DNA of 24,755 nt, taken from JABFRJ01 sp031379035. GTDB lineage: Bacteria; Pseudomonadota; Alphaproteobacteria; Rhizobiales; Hyphomicrobiaceae. The translations under genes were made by a program, and so were the position numbers. How positions within the stretch are numbered: the first letter of the stretch is position 1; each line of letters opens with the position of its first letter. The notes under the pieces are model-generated. The model was given only the letters and a program-made list of their open reading frames with translations. It made no database searches and was not told the origin of the DNA. The stretch lies in the NCBI GenBank assembly GCA_031379035.1, contig JANNEU010000154.1, forward strand, positions 1-24,755. Reading direction: 5' to 3'. Shown in pieces: positions 23,739 through 24,755 of this stretch.

Positions 23739-23828
23739 ATGAGAGGCTATCAACCTCGCGAACTCTTCGACCAGCGGCATGGCCCTGAACCCGATTGGAC
23801 GATCAAGAAGCAACCGGAAACTGAATGA
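23739..23828 (+). CDS. Possible 29-residue small ORF coupled to the hydrolase gene
   Basis: ATG at 23739 opens a 29-codon frame rich in charged residues (MRGYQPRELFDQRHGPEPDW at the start) whose TGA overlaps the next gene's ATG as ATGA. This is the spacing used for translational coupling. There is no clear ribosome site, only GGGC upstream, and the frame is also in register with eda beyond its stop. I do not recognise the peptide. It could be a leader, a short protein or chance. Confidence 0.35.
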   Translation: MRGYQPRELFDQRHGPEPDWTIKKQPETE

Positions 23829-24607
23829 CCACTCCCACCTTCCTAGACGTTGCCGATCGGCGCATCGCCGCACTCCTGAGCCGGCCAACAAAACCATCAC
23901 GCTCTGGCGGCGTGATCTGGTTGCCAGGGCTCAAGTCCGACATGACGAGCACCAAAGCATCAGCGCTCGCCGCCTGGGCTGCACTCGAACACATCCCTTG
24001 CACGCGCTTTGACTATTCCGGCCACGGGCAATCCTCCGGTACGTTCGAAAACGGCCGCATTTCCCATTGGCTCGATGAAACCGACGCCGTGGTCACGCAG
24101 TTGACCGACGGCCCGCAGGTGCTCGTCGGCTCATCAACCGGCGGCTATCTCGCGCTGTTGTTGCTGCGCCGCTATCTCACCACATCACCCGAAGCCGCCG
24201 CTAAAATCCGCGCGCTCGTACTCATCGCGCCAGCCTGGGATCTCACCACCACACTGATGTGGAACCGCTTCCCCGACAGCGCCCGCCGCGCCATCACCGA
24301 GACAGGCGTGTATCTCCGCCCGTCCAACTATGGTGACGGCCCCTACGCCATCACGCGCGGCTTCATCGAGGACGGCAAGCAGCATCTCATCGGCCCGCAG
24401 GGCTTCGACCCCGGCCGCCGCATTATCGTGCTGCATGGCCTGCAAGACGAAGATGTGCCGTGGGAACACACTCTCGATCTCGTCTCTATCCTCACCGGCG
24501 ACCACGTCGAAGTGGAAGCGCGCCCCGAAGGTGATCACCGGCTCTCGACGCCCGAGGATCTTGCGCTGATGCTGGCGAAGGTGGAGGACGCGCTAAAAGA
24601 AGCGTGA
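23825..24607 (+). CDS. Alpha/beta hydrolase (ABHD10-like serine hydrolase)
   Basis: 260-residue alpha/beta hydrolase. The nucleophile elbow is G102-S-S104-T-G106; the acid is probably D208 in HGLQDEDVPW; the histidine is H238 in GDHRLS. The oxyanion region VIWLPGLKSD and the following RFDYSGHGQSSG resemble the ABHD10/thioesterase-like group. No signal peptide, so cytosolic. The substrate is unknown; an acyl thioesterase or esterase role is likely. The start overlaps the small upstream ORF, and the stop is 9 bp from the convergent hppD stop. Confidence 0.88.
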   Translation: MTTPTFLDVADRRIAALLSRPTKPSRSGGVIWLPGLKSDMTSTKASALAAWAALEHIPCTRFDYSGHGQSSGTFENGRISHWLDETDAVVTQLTDGPQVLVGSSTGGYLALLLLRRYLTTSPEAAAKIRALVLIAPAWDLTTTLMWNRFPDSARRAITETGVYLRPSNYGDGPYAITRGFIEDGKQHLIGPQGFDPGRRIIVLHGLQDEDVPWEHTLDLVSILTGDHVEVEARPEGDHRLSTPEDLALMLAKVEDALKEA

Positions 24608-24616
24608 CCGAAGCCC

Positions 24617-24755
24617 TTACCCAGCCAAGACTCCACGCCGGATCTGATCCTCTTCGATGCTTTCAAACAACGCCTTGAAATTGCCCTCGCCGAAGCCGTC
24701 GTCTCCTTTACGTTGGATGAACTCGAAGAAGATGGGGCCGATCACGGTCTTGGAG
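24617..24755 (-). CDS. hppD: 4-hydroxyphenylpyruvate dioxygenase, C-terminal 45 residues
   Basis: Partial; the N-terminal part lies beyond the right edge. The frame reads IGPIFFEFIQRKGDDGFGEG and then NFKALFESIEEDQIRRGVL, the highly conserved HPPD C-terminus, and includes the glutamate that completes the iron-binding facial triad (FFEF). The enzyme converts 4-hydroxyphenylpyruvate to homogentisate in tyrosine degradation. Convergent with the hydrolase gene. It is the second enzyme in the window that acts on an arylpyruvate-type substrate. Confidence 0.93.
   Translation of the reverse strand, partial: SKTVIGPIFFEFIQRKGDDGFGEGNFKALFESIEEDQIRRGVLAG

Overview
The window is GC-rich and densely coded. 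It reads as a chromosome segment of an alphaproteobacterium, most likely Hyphomicrobiales (Rhizobiales). This rests on the protein families present (a fused indolepyruvate:ferredoxin oxidoreductase, DUF2853, DUF1007, a Liv-type ABC operon with an acyl-CoA ligase) and on an intergenic palindrome of a style common in rhizobial genomes. No rRNA, tRNA, CRISPR array or classical transposase is visible. The genus cannot be fixed from sequence alone.

Left part (1-9008): on the minus strand lie a Sel1-repeat secreted protein (cut by the window edge), dihydroxy-acid dehydratase (ilvD), a class C beta-lactamase-family serine hydrolase and the zinc-binding protein ZnuA. Diverging from znuA is a secreted DUF1007 protein; the gap between them holds a Zur-like palindrome and a 13-bp tandem repeat. 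Next come a secreted thioredoxin-fold protein, a DUF2853 protein and, convergent with it, an MFS transporter.

Central part (9338-21548): a plus-strand catabolic block. A 1161-residue fused 2-oxoacid (indolepyruvate-type) ferredoxin oxidoreductase is followed by an AMP-forming acyl-CoA ligase and a Liv-type ABC transporter in the order livG, livH, [four-helix-bundle gene], livM, substrate-binding protein, [DUF1287 gene], livF. I infer import of a carboxylate or amino-acid-like substrate, its CoA activation, and oxidative decarboxylation of an arylpyruvate-type acid. The substrate is not readable from sequence. The C-terminus of 4-hydroxyphenylpyruvate dioxygenase at the right edge fits an aromatic amino acid theme, but it is a separate transcription unit.

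The most unusual structure lies inside this operon. Three gene junctions carry inverted arrays built from 7-bp units, with a different heptamer at each. The livH/livM array pair encloses a complete four-helix-bundle gene, and its first heptamer supplies the livH stop codon. The livG/livH and livK/DUF1287 junctions have gene-less versions. The layout suggests a small element of the rRNA intervening-sequence (S23) type settled inside a metabolic operon. In addition, livG has an in-frame amber codon 25 codons before its natural end.

Right part (21549-24755): two tandem 102-bp repeats, each with two hairpins, and a hairpin terminator separate livF from convergent nadK. nadK is divergent from cutA with only 27 bp between start codons. 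cutA is followed by a KDPG aldolase (eda), a possible 29-codon ORF, an alpha/beta hydrolase and, convergent, the hppD 3' end.
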